From: Diogma glabrata
Lineage: Eukaryota; Arthropoda; Insecta; Diptera; Cylindrotomidae
Direction of reading: 5' to 3'
Length of the DNA stretch: 64,000 nt
Assembly (NCBI GenBank): GCA_963693315.1
Contig: OY856186.1
Span: 300,438,910-300,502,909 of the forward strand
Shown here piece by piece: positions 46,080 through 56,443 of this stretch (position 1 is its first letter; each line of letters opens with the position of its first letter). The notes under the pieces were generated by a model, which searched no databases, had not been told where the DNA came from, and was given only the letters and a program-made list of their open reading frames with translations. The position numbers and the translations under genes are program-made.

Positions 46080-47290
46080 AACGCAACCAGCTTGTAAAGA
46101 ACCCTATCAAATCATAAGCTCTACTTTCAAACTTCCCTCTTTCTCTTCGTAACATTGCATCTCTCTCAGTGGCCTCCCGATTAACTTCGTTCTCCATGCT
46201 AAAAGATCATTGACCAAAATCTCTCTTAGAAGCATACACAAGCTACTGCTACTATGAGGGATCTTTATAGTCTTAACCATTTTCTCCCTTTGTATATTGG
46301 AAAACTACTCTTACATGCTCTAGTAATGCCTATCTTCAATTACGGGCTCGAGGTTTATTCTGGATCTACATTTGAGGGGGTGTCTCGTCTCACTAAATCT
46401 TTTAATTGGGCTGTTCGTTTCATCTACAACTTCAAACTTCGTAAGTACGTCTCTAGATTTTCCTACGATCTTCTTGGCACCTCTTTTTCTGACCCGTCTC
46501 TTAATACTACGATGAGGTATAATTTTATTCATTATTTCTGAAGCATTTTTTTTAGCTTTTTTCATAGCAGATTATCTCCAGCTATTAAATTAGGAGCTAA
46601 ATGACCTCCAACTAGTGTTATACCTTTTAATGCCTTCCAAATTCTATTATTAAATACAGCTTATTTTATTAGCTTCTGGTGTAACTGTTACATGAGCCCA
46701 CTGTAGTTTAATCGAACAAAATCATTCATAAACAATACAAAGGCTGTTATTGGCTGTAATTTAAGGAAAACATTTTACCAGTGTGCAAGTTTTTGAATAT
46801 ATTTAAGCCCCCTCTTTTGTGGCCGATGCTGTATATGCTATAATATAATATGCTATAATAATCTTCAAATTTAATTACCCGTCTTATCTTTTTCAATGGA
46901 TCTCCTTCTGTTCTTCCCTCCGTGTTTACAAACATATTCTCCCGTCGATTTCCTTCCTGCAACTCTTGGGAGCTTTTGTACTTTATTCGTACTTTTAAAC
47001 TCTATAATAATCTTCCTGCTGCTCTTTGTTCTTTTTGTTATTAGTTTTATATTTATTTTTAATTTAATATTTTTTGAATATTATGTTTTAAAATATTTTA
47101 TGGTTATACATGTTAATATTTTTTTGTATAAATTTACTTTTTTAATAAGTGTTATTTGTATCTTAGATTAGATACATAAATTTATCATTTATGAATTTAT
47201 ATTTGAATTGCATTTTTCTATGTATTATTAAGGCAAGAATTGGGCTTCAACCTGTTTGCCTTCATTTTTCTAATAAATAAATAAATAAAA
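46080..47290 (+). pseudogene. LINE remnant, reverse transcriptase C-terminal part and 3' tail (family B)
   Basis: Best preserved at 46254-46541, where LLLHALVMPIFNYGLEVYSG and RLTKSFNWAVRFIYN match the region after the RT palm in CR1/Jockey-type LINEs. Upstream, 46080-46250 continues the same protein in pieces with stops. Downstream, a degenerate coding tail leads to AGGCAAGAATTGGGCTTCAA and a (TAAA)n tail at about 47270-47290. Heavily decayed and 5'-truncated. Confidence 0.7.
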
Positions 47291-47927
47291 ATAAACAATT
47301 TTTAAGTTTACTTTAAATATTCTAGTGCATGTTTTAAGTTTATTTGGAGTTTGAAAGTATTTGAGTACTAAGGTCATACATAATTGTTTTAATTTAACAT
47401 TTGAAAAGCATGTATACTTGTTTGTTTACAAAATATGCCTAAAATTTTAGGGCATAAATACAAAACTATTTGATGTATGAATTTTGTATCTAACATCCTC
47501 TGATACGTTATGAATATTTTTGGTAACGTCATTACGACACAAGAAGAGAGCGGTCGTATTTTATGTTGTAGATTGAAAATGCATGTTTGTGATTTTATTT
47601 GCAAATTATGCGTCTATAATTAAAATTAAATTTAAATTAAAAAAAATCAGAAATAAAAACATTTAAATATTTGACTTACATATAAAATATAATATTTATT
47701 TTCCATAATTTTCTTAATATTATAAAAAAAATAAATTTAAATTCAATATGACACAAGGCAAACATAAATATTAATAAAATATAATAATTTTTTTAATCAC
47801 TAAAATTATATATTCAAAGAGCCCGTTGGATTTTTTGTTTTTGTTTTCATTGAATGACGCCAACCATTTAATAAAATATAAAACACTTTTTTATTTTTCG
47901 TTCTCGTTTTCATATTTCATTCTTTCG
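47291..47927. other. AT-rich intergenic DNA
   Basis: No gene seen. Confidence 0.4.
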
Positions 47928-47930
47928 TTA

Positions 47931-48151
47931 AGCCGCAATTAGACTATTGCAGAACTCTGCAATATTTCTGCAATGGTAGTGTGTAAAATATTCATTGCAG
48001 AAAAATTTGGTAATGAACACATTGCAAAACATTGCAATGAGTCATTTCAATGTTTTGCAATGAGTTCATTGCCAAACTTTTCTGCAATGAATATTTTACA
48101 CACTACCATTGCAGAAATATTGCAGAGTTCTGCAATAGTCTAATTGCGGCT
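47931..48151. mobile_element. palindromic MITE, 221 bp, TTA duplication
   Basis: Almost perfect arms from AGCCGCAATTAGACTATTGC to the inverted end, flanked by TTA at 47928-47930 and 48152-48154. A TTA duplication and an internally self-complementary body fit PIF/Harbinger-type MITEs. A 61-codon frame on the minus strand crosses one arm and is not a gene. Confidence 0.8.
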
Positions 48152-48461
48152 TTATTCTGTTTTTTATTATTATTGTATCATTAAATAAATTTCGTTTCGC
48201 CTCGTTTTTTATTATTCGTATAAGGCATGCGTCTGAAATGTGTGTGCATCTATGTGCTAAGGCGTTGTATGACATATGCACGGTATGTCTATATATATTT
48301 GCACGGGGGATTTTGTATCATGCACAAGTAATGCAAATTTTAGGCATTTTTTTCAAAATTGTTTTACATTGAAGTGTCCAAAAGTTTCAAAAGAACGGTA
48401 TAAAAAGAAATATTATATATTTTTAAAACGGTTGAATAATAATAGTTATTTATTTATCTAG

Positions 48462-48563
48462 AACGAAAAGTGATATTTTAAGGTACCAGCTAGTTGTTTA
48501 CGGCCGAGGCGTCTTATCGAGGCCGAAATTACTAGTGAGTACCTTTAAAAACACTTTTCGTTT
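48462..48563. mobile_element. small hairpin MITE, ~100 bp
   Basis: AACGAAAAGTGATATTTTAA at the left and the inverted TTTAAAAACACTTTTCGTTT at the right, with GGTACC/GTACC and CGGCC/GGCCG pairs inward. Confidence 0.65.
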
Positions 48564-48635
48564 GAGGTAAATACAAAATTTTATTTTATACTGGAAATTT
48601 ATTAAAATAAAAAGTAATGAGTTTTAAATTTTGCT

Positions 48636-48711
48636 CAAAAAGTTGAACTTTAACGTCCTAGGACTTTATAAAATTTTATAAAGTCCTAGGACGTTAAAGT
48701 TCAACTTTTTG
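48636..48711. repeat. perfect 76-bp palindrome without spacer
   Basis: Every base from CAAAAAGTTGAACTTTAACG to its reverse complement pairs, with the centre between 48673 and 48674. It can extrude as a cruciform. No flanking duplication was identified. Confidence 0.85.
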
Positions 48712-49012
48712 TACCATAAATAATCCGAAAAATGTCGTTTTAGATATCAGTATGAAATAAAAAGCTATTGACGGATGATAAAAAAAATTAGGATAACTTT
48801 GGCATGTAGCTTCTGATTTTTTCTGATCACGGTTGGTGATGATATTTAAAAAAAAATAACGAGGCCGTTACGGTTACAGTAATGATAGTTTTGTAAACAA
48901 AGTAAATTTAGATGACATAGTATTAATTATTTACGGTTATAGTAAAACCTGTTTTTGGACAGATTCAAAAAGCTCGAGCATAGAAACAGGTGGGTTCAAA
49001 CAATGCTCCGTA
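48712..49012. other. AT-rich intergenic DNA
   Basis: Nothing recognised. Confidence 0.4.
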
Positions 49013-49456
49013 CATTGAAAAAAAAAGTTAAAGTAATGACAACCTCATCTCGAAGTTGGCAGTTTATTATTCAAACAAAGACAAAATACTTACAAACAAT
49101 TTCAACGTGATTGGGACAACTATATGTAAATATTTTCCTGACAACAGAATTAGGTTTATTTAAAATATAAAATGTTTCATTCAATATAACAGTAGTTGAA
49201 TAAAACTAATAACTATTACCATGAACAAAATTTTCTTTGTTCAAATATCATGAATTTTTCATTTTAAAATTGAAGTATTTGAAATTAATTGAACTATATT
49301 TTATTTCGACAAAAATATTTCATGTGATTGTCTCAATTACATCGTTCTATAAATCTACAGTTGTTGAAACAATTTCGTAGTTCTATTCGCCATATCTGAC
49401 CGCTGAGGTTGAGACAACTGCATTTCGATTGGAAATAGAACATGTTTTTTTCAGTG
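49013..49456. mobile_element. Tc1/mariner-type MITE, 444 bp
   Basis: Ends CATTGAAAAAAAAAGTT and, as reverse complement, CACTGAAAAAAACATG, each abutted by TA (49011-49012 and 49457-49458). TA duplication plus CA-TGAAAAAAA ends are typical of Tc1/mariner derivatives. No transposase. Confidence 0.65.
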
Positions 49457-49458
49457 TA

Positions 49459-50299
49459 CGGTTACGAATACAGAACTTTCAAATTGAAAGAAAATGATAT
49501 GAGGGAAAGAATTTTTTCATCTATTTATATTTACAATAATAAAAGCTTCTATTGACAGGATGTTCGAAAACTCAAAGGTAAAGTAGGTATGTATAGAATT
49601 TAAAAACTCGAATTTGATTTTCTAACAACACAAAGCATTTATATAACAAAAACATAAATAACACTTCAGTTTTCTAACTAACCGATAGCTAACCAATACG
49701 GTTAAAAGCAAAGATTAAATATTAGTCTATAAGCAAGAAAAATTGAATACATTGTTCAATTAATACGGATTTTCAATTTTTTATTTACTCAACTGTAAAT
49801 AACTTAATAATACATTTGGCTTCGCTTATTAAATCTCATAACATATTGTCATATTGACATATTGACATATTGACATTTCTTTATTATAAATAATTGAATG
49901 TTATGTTAATGTTTATAAGTTAATTGTAGTTTGTATAAAATTCGTTTAAGTCTTATAAGTCTTATAAATATCAAATGCCGTAGAAGAATAGCAAATATGT
50001 AATCGTCTTGTTTAAATATTAACGACTAACGCATTTGCGAAGTCCAACAAATTCATTTAAGAAATATGTAACACGTAGACATTAGACCTCACAAAAACTG
50101 TACCGTGTGTCATGTCATGCAAAACTAAAGTGTTTTTCAATTATATGAAAGAAACAACTATGCATATATAAAACAGTTGCCTTCCTAACGTTATATTGAC
50201 AATTTTGGATGCCCATGATCTGTACCCCTTCGAAAAGTGACAACTTTTACACAAGAAAAAAAGAAAACACCTTTAAAAAACTGCACTTACTATGGATGA
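49459..50299. other. AT-rich intergenic DNA
   Basis: Includes a short ATTGACAT repeat near 49850-49880; otherwise nothing. The 87-codon frame at 50209 is not supported. Confidence 0.4.
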
Positions 50300-50312
50300 T
50301 GAAATATTTTAA
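50300..50312. repeat. 13-bp target duplication, left (Jockey-like LINE)
   Basis: TGAAATATTTTAA, identical to 56431-56443 directly after the poly(A) tail. Confidence 0.8.
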
Positions 50313-51002
50313 GGTGATTAGTGTTTTGACCATTGTCGAGACAACATCTAAATTATTTTCTCTTACTTTAATAATTTTTTTAGTTCAAATAAAATTAAAA
50401 ACAAAAATTTATACAAATTTTTTTTGTTATGGTGAAAGTGCTTTGTTAATATCAAACATCTTTAAGATGTAGAACCAAAAAATACAGTGCAAAGTTATGA
50501 AAAACTAATTTAATTTATATAGAGTGATTTATTAATATAAATCATTCAAAATTGAAGAACTATAAAGTCTTCGTCATATGCATGGTTGTAAAACCAAAAC
50601 GCCGTTATTCAATGATTAAAATAATTTTTTTTTATTTTTTTTCAACATTTATTTCAAAATAAATTCTGGTTTTCAGACACAGTATTTAACGAAAAATAAT
50701 ATAATTGTGGTTTATTGTGTTAAAAAACATTATTTAATAAACATTACCATTACAAACAAAAAATATAAATTGAATAATAATTTAATGATATATTTATTTA
50801 AAGTCAAAACCAAGATTACTAATATTTACAAATTTTCACAGGTTATAGGATTGTTTAAACAATATAACCTAAAACAAAAACTACTATTAATCTCATCTCT
50901 AGAACAAATCCAAGCTCACACGATAATCTTTACTGCCGTAAATTATTCTACCGATCAGCTTAAGAAGAAACATAAAAAGTTGTCCAGTTATCAATCAAAT
51001 CT
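50313..51002 (+). promoter_or_regulatory. 5' UTR / internal promoter region of the LINE
   Basis: Starts right after the target duplication with GGTGATTAGTGTTTTGACC. LINEs of this type carry their promoter in the first bases; no specific element was recognised. A 104-codon frame at 50707-51021 overlaps the ORF1 start and has no domain. Confidence 0.45.
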
Positions 51003-51398
51003 ATGGAAGATAAGGATATAAATGCGGATACAAATTCAACATTCAACCCACCAACCCAAGATAGTGAGGTTATAGATAAAACATCAATAAAACGTAGGTT
51101 AACTAAAAACTTAAGGCAAGATAGGTTTCCATATAAATGTTTAAGTGCGTCTACATCTAAAACTATGACACACTTTAAAACACCACACACATCAGATCCA
51201 ACTTCGTCCTACATAATCGAAAGCGAAAAACATGACCAACAATACACAATACAAACAACTAACACATTCAGTACCCTACCCATAGATTTTGATTTTGAAA
51301 AAACTTCGGGAATCGACAATTCTACCACTAACATGGATACCCATGAAAAAAATGAAACAGAGTTTATATCAACTCTAAAGCAAAAAAAAAAATGGTAA
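51003..51398 (+). CDS. LINE ORF1, N-terminal part (frameshifted)
   Basis: 131 residues from the first good ATG (MEDKDINADTNSTFNPPTQD). It is a polar, Ser/Thr/Asn-rich, low-complexity region, as usual for the N-terminus of Jockey-type ORF1 proteins. It stops just past a run of ten or more A (about 51382-51391). The frame shifted by one at this run continues without a stop into the zinc-knuckle part at 51427, so the two are one broken or slippage-expressed gene. Confidence 0.65.
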   Translation: MEDKDINADTNSTFNPPTQDSEVIDKTSIKRRLTKNLRQDRFPYKCLSASTSKTMTHFKTPHTSDPTSSYIIESEKHDQQYTIQTTNTFSTLPIDFDFEKTSGIDNSTTNMDTHEKNETEFISTLKQKKKW

Positions 51399-52233
51399 TA
51401 ACAAAAAAGTTTCAATACCAATTAACGTGACTCCTATTATTCCTGAGCAAAGAAAATTAAAAATTCCTCCCATTAATGTTTCTGATATGCTAGTATCAGA
51501 TATAATATATTATATAAAAACTTATTCAAACATTAAAAATTTCACAATCAAAAATCTAAATGCTACAAAATCTTTAATCCGCTGCGAATCTTTCGAAGAT
51601 TATATTAAAATTATCGATATGCTAAAAAAAGCGGAACAAAACTTTTTTACATATACTCCAACTCATATGAAATACAAAACCCTAGTATTGAAAGGGTTAT
51701 GTTCCAATCAAAACACGGAAGAACTATTGAAGGAACTGCAACAGTTCAACAATAATTCTATGGAGTTCACAAAAGTCTCTATTTTTAACCCCAAAAAAAG
51801 AGACCAACCATCAATGCTTTTAGTTCAAGTATCACCAAATACAAACCTTGAAGAGGTATATAAAATAAAATACTTAAATCATCAAGTGATCAATTGGTCT
51901 AGATTAAATACACCCGGTCAACTTCAATGCAGAAAATGCCAACGATTAGGCCATGCATCGGCTAACTGTAATATGGGATACCGTTGCGTTAAATGTGATA
52001 AAACACATAATCCAGGCGAGTGCCTCCTACCAAAAAATGAAAAAAACCCAACAAACTTACTTTTTTGTGTACTTTGTAATGTTTTCGGACACCCCGCATC
52101 ATACCGTGGTTGCCCAAAACATAAACAACTAGCAGAAAGAGCCAAACAAATAAAAAAAACAAAACAAGAAAACCAAATACTTAAACAACAAATGCTAAAA
52201 AAATTTTGTTCGACCAACTGTATCTTACAGTAG
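51393..52233 (+). pseudogene. LINE ORF1, RNA-binding and zinc-knuckle part
   Basis: The frame is open from the A-run to 52233. After a Lys-rich linker, about 90 residues (YKTLVLKGLCSNQNTEELLK to NLEEVYKIKYLNHQVINWSR) form the RRM-like/pre-C2HC domain. Three zinc knuckles follow: CRKCQRLGHASANC (C-x2-C-x4-H-x4-C), CVKCDKTHNPGEC (C-x2-C-x3-H-x4-C) and CVLCNVFGHPASYRGC (C-x2-C-x4-H-x6-C). The protein would coat LINE RNA and act as chaperone. The frame is lost again at an A7 run near 52197-52203. Its partner frame is 52204-52450. Confidence 0.8.
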
Positions 52234-52450
52234 TATGTTTAATACCCCAAACATAGCTTCGACTCAGTCCAACACTGTTGTAAACAATTTACCTGTAAAC
52301 AACCATAACGTTCCACAATTGGAACAATCCTTGGTCACAATGTTTGATTCATTGAAAAATACACTAATAGATACGATTAAAAAACAATTTACAACCCTCA
52401 CAACACAAATAGACTTCATTTATGAAGCTCTTCAACTTGAAAAACCATGA
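52204..52450 (+). pseudogene. LINE ORF1, C-terminal part (third frame)
   Basis: The frame continues after the A7 run as NFVRPTVSYSS then MFNTPNIASTQSNTVV, and ends in a Leu/Ile-rich segment (SLVTMFDSLKNTLIDTIKKQ) that could form a coiled coil. It stops at TGA 52448-52450, overlapping the ORF2 start codon as ATGA. Confidence 0.65.
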
Positions 52451-55400
52451 AAAGATTAAATTTCAAATGTATTTCAATAAATACTAACTCCCTGGTTAGT
52501 CTTAATAAACGCTCATACCTAGATCAATTTTTAAAACAAAACAAACCTGACATACTCTTTCTTTGTGAAACAAAGCTATCACCCAGACATAACATTTCTT
52601 TTGCTGATTACCACATTATAAGAAATGATAGAGTTAATAATAGAGGTGGAGGTGGAGGGACTGCCATTCTTATTAAAACAAAATTTGCTTATAAGACAGT
52701 AACCGTTCAAAGTACAATAAACTACACATGTATCGAAAAAACGTGCATCAAAGTAAAACTCAATAATAACTATAATTTTTTAATATGTTCTATTTATGCA
52801 CCTTATAACTCTAATGGTAAAGTTTTTGAAGATGAACTAAACGATTTATTCACCAATTTAGATCTATCAAACACATCAAATTATTATGTTATTGCTGGTG
52901 ATTTAAACGCCAAACATTCAACTTGGTCTAATCCAGTTAACAATCCCAGAGGAACGTTTCTTGCAAAATGGCTTGAGGACTATTATATAGAATATAAATG
53001 TCAACTATTTCATCCTATTTCGCCAACATTTCCAGCTTATAATTCCTATTTAGACCTATGTATTGCTGATACACGCCTAAAAATTTCCGCAAACATCCAA
53101 AACCAATTGATCGTACTCCCATATGACAGCGATCATAACGCTATACAATTCCATATTTCATTCCCTTCTGACCTACCTATAGAGCCAGAAGAAACACAAA
53201 CGAATCAATCATCTTTTAAATATTGCTTTAATAATGTTAATTGGTCAGTCTTTCAAAATGATTTAAACAAAAAAACAATGTTACATTACTCCAACATACT
53301 AAACGAGCTTACCACAAAAAACTTAAATAATTCCGAAATAGATCAACACATAGAAAACTTAAGATCTCTTATAACTGAAAGTATGTCAAAAATAATTCCA
53401 CTGGCAAAAACACATGATAATATCAAATGCTATATTACACCATTCATTAAAAAACTTTTATATACTAAACGCAAACTCTTAGGTAAAGTATTTAATTTAT
53501 ATCGGTTTGGTTACACTAAAACTTCTCCTCTTATAATTCATAACCAGGCAATAATCAATTGTCTAAAAATCATTATAAAAGAAAATTTTTACCTATCAGT
53601 AAATAACTATTGGAATAAAAAACTAAACTCAATAAAACCAAACGATTCTTTAAACATGTTCCCTCAGATCAACAAAATTTTCAGAAGAAAAACCAAAAAC
53701 CAAATACATGATTTAATAGTTGATAGTACTATAATTCCAAATAACTTATTAAATCAACAATATAATAGACAACAGAACAATAATAATCTCGTTATCTCTG
53801 ATAATATAGATAAATTAAACGTTCTAGGACATTGCTTCCAACAAAAACAAAATTCAAATAATAACACGATCGATAACAATCACTCTAGTTTGGTTCAACA
53901 AACTACAGATGATTACTTCAACAGTACTACAGCTAAACTTAATAATCTTGTGCAGTTCAATGCAGAATTAAAATCTAACAAAATACCACCAACCCACACT
54001 TTAAACTATTTAACAACTCTAGATAACCTAGAATTAATTTTCAAACACCTTAAAAAAAGTAAATCAGCTGGAATTGATGGTATACCCAATATAGTACTAA
54101 AACATTTGCCCGTATCCATAATAGAAATCTATTTAATAATTTTCAATAATTCGTTAAACAATTCATATTTTCCCACAGTTTGGCAACATGCCCTCACCAT
54201 TCCCATACACAAGAAAAACAAACCAACTGATAATCCAAACAGTTATAGACCGATTAGTTTATTACCCAGCATTAGCAAAGTTTATGAAATATTAATAAAA
54301 CAAGCCATTGAATACACATGCGACAAATATAATATCATCCCTATACATCAGTTTGGCTTTAAATACACAATACACGCAATAAATGTCCTAACATCGAATT
54401 TATGTTGGTCAAGAAATAACAAAAAATATATTGGCAGCTGCTCAGTTGATCTTGAAAATGCATTTGATACCGTATGGTTAGAAGGATTATTATATAAATT
54501 AATTATTTACAATTTCCCCTCACACTTAATCCAATTAATTAAAAATGCAATTTATAATAAAACCTTTTCAACTTACAGTAATAATGACACATCGCCCATC
54601 ATTTTCAAAATGGAAAATGGATTACAACAGGGAACCGTATTATCACCACTCTTATTTAACATTTACACTAGCGACCTATTAAACGCATACAATTTCAACA
54701 TAAACAAAAATAGGAACTGCTTAGCTTTTGCAGACGACATTCTACTATATACTGATGGGACTAACATCAAAGAAATTAATGACAATTTACAGGAAATGGT
54801 AAACAATGTCCTTGAATTTACAAACAAATGGCATCTAAAAATTAACTCAAGTAAATGCGAAACAATTTTATTCCGTCCACCCCTCAAATATGCTAACAAC
54901 AATATTAGAAAAAATTGGAACAAATTAAATATTATAATTAACAACAATAGAATTGATCAAAAAACAACTATTAAATATCTAGGTGTAATCTTAGACCAAT
55001 ATCTTTATTTTAATCATCATATAAATAACCAAATTACAAAAGCCTATAGAGCCTATCATATGCTTAAAAGATTATTTTATAGTAAAAACATAAAATCACA
55101 AGTAAAATTATTATGCTATCAAGCATTCATACGACCTATTTTAACCTATGCCTGTCCAATATGGTTTAACTGCAATGCAACATATATGGAAAGACTCAGA
55201 GTATTTGAAAGAAAAACATTTCGATCCTGTCTAGGTAAATACAGATCCCAAAAAACAAACTATAAGCATCTTATTAGCAATAAAAAAATTTATAATTTAG
55301 CAAACATGCACAGAATTGACCAATTTATAATATACTTAATTCGTCAACATTTTTCAAGATATCGAGAAATATCTTCAAAATCATTGATACCTCATATAAT

Positions 55401-55692
55401 TTACCCAAACGACAATTACTTTAAAATTGCTCTAAATTCAGGTTACATTCCACCCGAGGCTTTTATTTATTTAGACGCTAATGGATACATTATGGACCGC
55501 AATAATATCCCTTTGATATATCATGTAATGAGAGGCTATACTGACAAAAAAGTCACATATGAACCAAATATTGATGCCAATCTAGCACACCCAACACTTC
55601 GTTTCAATACTAATATACCTACACAAATACTAGGGAAACACCGAAAAAAATTCTCTCCACAATATTATCCATGGTGGTTGATTGACTATTAA
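52447..55692 (+). CDS. LINE ORF2: AP-type endonuclease and reverse transcriptase
   Basis: An uninterrupted 1081-residue protein. The N-terminal endonuclease (about 1-235) has SINTNSL, FLCETKLS (catalytic Glu, about residue 40), ICSIYAPY, VIAGDLNAKHSTW (about 150) and YDSDHNAIQF (about 226, the closing Asp-His pair). RT (about 480-800) has KKSKSAGIDGIP (about 537), NSYRPISLLPSISKVYE, SVDLENAFDTVW (about 667), NGLQQGTVLSPLLFNIYTSD and the catalytic LAFADDILLY (about 760). KYLGVILD and the C-terminal LTYACPIWFNCNATYMERLR follow. All key residues are present, so the enzyme could nick target DNA and prime reverse transcription. The start ATG overlaps the ORF1 stop. Confidence 0.93.
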   Translation: MKRLNFKCISINTNSLVSLNKRSYLDQFLKQNKPDILFLCETKLSPRHNISFADYHIIRNDRVNNRGGGGGTAILIKTKFAYKTVTVQSTINYTCIEKTCIKVKLNNNYNFLICSIYAPYNSNGKVFEDELNDLFTNLDLSNTSNYYVIAGDLNAKHSTWSNPVNNPRGTFLAKWLEDYYIEYKCQLFHPISPTFPAYNSYLDLCIADTRLKISANIQNQLIVLPYDSDHNAIQFHISFPSDLPIEPEETQTNQSSFKYCFNNVNWSVFQNDLNKKTMLHYSNILNELTTKNLNNSEIDQHIENLRSLITESMSKIIPLAKTHDNIKCYITPFIKKLLYTKRKLLGKVFNLYRFGYTKTSPLIIHNQAIINCLKIIIKENFYLSVNNYWNKKLNSIKPNDSLNMFPQINKIFRRKTKNQIHDLIVDSTIIPNNLLNQQYNRQQNNNNLVISDNIDKLNVLGHCFQQKQNSNNNTIDNNHSSLVQQTTDDYFNSTTAKLNNLVQFNAELKSNKIPPTHTLNYLTTLDNLELIFKHLKKSKSAGIDGIPNIVLKHLPVSIIEIYLIIFNNSLNNSYFPTVWQHALTIPIHKKNKPTDNPNSYRPISLLPSISKVYEILIKQAIEYTCDKYNIIPIHQFGFKYTIHAINVLTSNLCWSRNNKKYIGSCSVDLENAFDTVWLEGLLYKLIIYNFPSHLIQLIKNAIYNKTFSTYSNNDTSPIIFKMENGLQQGTVLSPLLFNIYTSDLLNAYNFNINKNRNCLAFADDILLYTDGTNIKEINDNLQEMVNNVLEFTNKWHLKINSSKCETILFRPPLKYANNNIRKNWNKLNIIINNNRIDQKTTIKYLGVILDQYLYFNHHINNQITKAYRAYHMLKRLFYSKNIKSQVKLLCYQAFIRPILTYACPIWFNCNATYMERLRVFERKTFRSCLGKYRSQKTNYKHLISNKKIYNLANMHRIDQFIIYLIRQHFSRYREISSKSLIPHIIYPNDNYFKIALNSGYIPPEAFIYLDANGYIMDRNNIPLIYHVMRGYTDKKVTYEPNIDANLAHPTLRFNTNIPTQILGKHRKKFSPQYYPWWLIDY

Positions 55693-56430
55693 TAGATATA
55701 AATAGTTTTTGTCTGTTTCCTGAGAAAAAGTTAGACTTTCAAAAAACTTTATAAAGTTAGGGTAACTCCTTACTATTCACACACTTTACATTATACATAT
55801 CTGTATGAGATATAGCATAACACAAAACAAACAAACTGTAAAACAATAAAAACAAAAAAAAACACATACATGAAAAATCATAAAACTTTAGTTGCTCTTA
55901 TACTGTTCTTGATAAAGATTCAATGTACTTTAAAAAAATCTAAATAAAAGGTGCGTTCGATTTGACTGAAACAACTGAAAAAACAACAACAATTGCATTT
56001 ATTTTTTCAATTGCTTCAGTTGTTTCAGTCAAATCGAACACGGCTAATATTGAGTACAATTATAAAGTAACATAACAAACAAATATATATCAGAACTATA
56101 ATTCATTGTCTATCTTTAATTCATTAAATTTATTAATATTTATTTATTAGATTAAACCCCGTACCTTCTAATCATATTACCTTGACATTTTTATTAAAAT
56201 AGAATTTTTGGTCAAATAAAACAACAAAACCTACTTAAAAAATTGATAAAGATCATCAAAAAATAGAAATGATCCAAAATACAATATGTAGTATCTAGAG
56301 AGCCCATAATGGGACATTAGAAACATAATTAGAAATCAATTATAATCTAGCTTTAGGATTAAAAAAAATTATTTCTTAGAACACTGTACATATACTATTA
56401 AATAAAGCAATTAAAAAAAAAAAAAAAAAA
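55693..56430 (+). other. LINE 3' UTR and poly(A) tail
   Basis: 738 bp, including a hairpin at 55955-56039, a possible AATAAA near 56400 and an A18 tail. The 3' UTR is where Jockey-type RT usually recognises its RNA. Confidence 0.7.
55955..56039. repeat. hairpin in the LINE 3' UTR
   Basis: A perfect 25-bp inverted repeat (GTTCGATTTGACTGAAACAA at the left, continuing to 55979; partner 56015-56039) around a 35-base loop. Either a small MITE carried along or an RNA structure of the LINE. Confidence 0.75.
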
Positions 56431-56443
56431 TGAAATATTTTAA
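56431..56443. repeat. 13-bp target duplication, right (Jockey-like LINE)
   Basis: TGAAATATTTTAA, matching 50300-50312. Confidence 0.8.

Larger units (their letters stand above)
50313..56430 (+). mobile_element. full-length Jockey-like LINE, 6.1 kb
   Basis: 5' UTR (about 50313-51002), ORF1 in three frames, an intact ORF2, a 3' UTR and an A18 tail (56413-56430), with a perfect 13-bp target duplication on both sides. The order and domain content (three zinc knuckles in ORF1; endonuclease plus RT in ORF2; no RNase H seen) fit the Jockey clade. The exact flank match argues for a recent insertion. Confidence 0.85.

Noticed and set aside
54663..54947. Minus-strand frames over the LINE (also 50960, 51209 and 51924)
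   Set aside because: Antisense shadows of ORF1 and ORF2, which carry the recognisable domains.
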